Below are positions 63,695 to 64,000 of a stretch of DNA of 64,000 nucleotides, in pieces. The DNA comes from Lineus longissimus (lineage: Eukaryota; Nemertea; Pilidiophora; Heteronemertea; Lineidae), in the NCBI RefSeq assembly GCF_910592395.1, contig NC_088309.1, forward strand, positions 2,501 through 66,500, given 5' to 3'. The notes under the pieces are model-generated. The model had not been told where the DNA came from and did not search any database. It saw nothing but the letters and a program-made list of their open reading frames with translations. Every line of letters begins with the position of its first letter. Positions within the stretch are counted from its first letter, which is position 1. Made by a program: the position numbers and the translations under genes.

Positions 63695-64000
63695 CACTAT
63701 GCATAGCATGTCATATTGCAGTTCCATCTTACTGTAGCTGACCAATAAAGTCAGTTCCTTTGAAAATAATCTCATAGAATACTGTTCCTGCTTTTTTGAT
63801 CGATGTAATGATGTGACAGCGCTATGAATGCTATTTATGGTTCTCTAACATCTCATTCTAGATCATCACCCAAAGAGTCATGATGATTCCTCTGTGTACC
63901 ACGTCATAATCCTGAGACGAGGCAAACATGACGGAAAAAAGGAACGAGACCTGGGATGTGAATGCGACGCATGCGTGGCTCTCCTGGGCGCCAATACTCG

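Overview
This is a piece of an animal nuclear genome. It has split genes with GT-AG introns, LINE reverse transcriptase remnants, TTAGGG-type telomere repeats inside the sequence and many minisatellites. The best guess at the organism is a cephalochordate (amphioxus, Branchiostoma). The reason is that four minisatellite arrays in one gene are built on exon/intron donor junctions; from memory this arrangement was described in amphioxus as 'mirage' minisatellites. The assignment is inference and no sequence search was possible.

Layout. Bases 187-7365 are a complete, apparently intact DNA transposon that fits the IS3EU superfamily. It has about 139-bp terminal inverted repeats starting TAC, a perfect 6-bp target duplication CAATAC, subterminal arrays of a roughly 21-bp repeat, and two divergent-content genes pointing towards each other. 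One is a plus-strand HECT-domain E3-ligase-like protein (1585-4301, 2 coding exons, 760 aa). The other is a minus-strand DDE integrase/transposase (5495-6907, 2 exons, 386 aa, triad D133-D192-E232). The element sits about 490 bp upstream of the start codon of the next gene.

Bases 7853-22239 hold a complete 17-exon plus-strand gene for a GH63/MGH1-like glycoside hydrolase of the yeast YMR196W type (890 aa). Introns 3, 4, 6 and 9 each begin with a minisatellite whose repeat unit contains the end of the upstream exon plus its splice donor. Intron 11 carries a fifth array with a donor-like motif. Intron 1 contains a 515-bp Mutator-like MITE with a 9-bp target duplication.

Bases 24233-27843 hold a complete 6-exon minus-strand gene for GLMP, a glycosylated lysosomal membrane protein (426 aa). 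It converges on the hydrolase gene, and candidate polyadenylation signals of the two genes lie within 41 bp of each other.

From 27.9 kb to the end no intact host gene could be recognised. The stretch holds eight or more unrelated minisatellites, a 5'-truncated LINE (33.8-34.4 kb), a frameshifted reverse transcriptase relic (41.4-41.7 kb), a 951-bp MITE whose 25-bp inverted repeats each carry a CRE palindrome, an interstitial telomere tract (37.84-37.92 kb), an AT-rich dispersed repeat in three places and an inverted pair of a GC-rich repeat (55.0 and 63.5 kb).
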